From the NCBI GenBank assembly GCA_022600335.1, contig JAHZKN010000337.1, positions 1 to 5,099 of the forward strand: a stretch of 5,099 nucleotides of DNA, written 5' to 3'. The position numbers and the translations under genes were made by a program. Positions within the stretch are counted from its first letter, which is position 1, and every line of letters begins with the position of its first letter. The notes beneath the pieces were generated by a model, which did not search any database, was not told the origin of the DNA, and was given only the letters and a program-made list of their open reading frames with translations. Shown piece by piece: positions 5,074 through 5,099 of this stretch. The stretch is from Alphaproteobacteria bacterium (GTDB taxonomy: Bacteria; Pseudomonadota; Alphaproteobacteria; Rhizobiales; Hyphomicrobiaceae).

Positions 5074-5099
5074 ACCTAAGATGTAGTCGCTTCCTGTTA

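Overview
The window suggests an alphaproteobacterium, probably a Hyphomicrobiales or Rhodobiaceae-like lineage. The EF-P N-terminus (from residue 3, [11 protein letters not shown]), the EpmA and EpmB sequence style and the TrhO with a cysteine-bearing tail all resemble alphaproteobacterial proteins as I remember them. This is recall of family appearance, not a search result. I see no rRNA, tRNA, CRISPR array, insertion sequence or prophage gene.

Left part (1-2779): a compact EF-P beta-lysylation module. efp lies on the minus strand and its C-terminus is cut by the window edge. Across a 210-base divergent spacer, epmA and epmB lie in tandem on the plus strand. EpmB (radical SAM lysine 2,3-aminomutase family) would make (R)-beta-lysine from L-lysine. 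EpmA (a LysRS paralogue without an anticodon-binding domain) would attach it to Lys34 of EF-P. Modified EF-P rescues ribosomes stalled at polyproline stretches. Substrate protein, ligase and amino-acid-making enzyme therefore sit together in less than 3 kb. The E. coli finishing hydroxylase EpmC is not seen here.

Middle part (2776-4281): trhO (tRNA U34 hydroxylase, rhodanese family) on the minus strand converges on epmB, and the two genes end in one shared CTAG. A 90-base spacer with short CGCAA repeats separates trhO from the divergent yjbQ (UPF0047, thiamine-phosphate-synthase-like).

Right part (4278-5099): a probable toxin-antitoxin pair on the minus strand. A small, very basic 56-residue ORF precedes and overlaps a Doc/Fic-family toxin gene. 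The toxin ORF has an unexplained C-terminal extension of about 75 residues, and its stop codon overlaps that of yjbQ.

Most recognisable genes act on translation: EF-P and its modification, tRNA wobble modification, and a Doc-like toxin whose P1 relative phosphorylates EF-Tu. The EF-P module is a real functional unit. A link to the other genes is not demonstrated and may be chance. The least described parts are the small basic ORF and the Doc tail.
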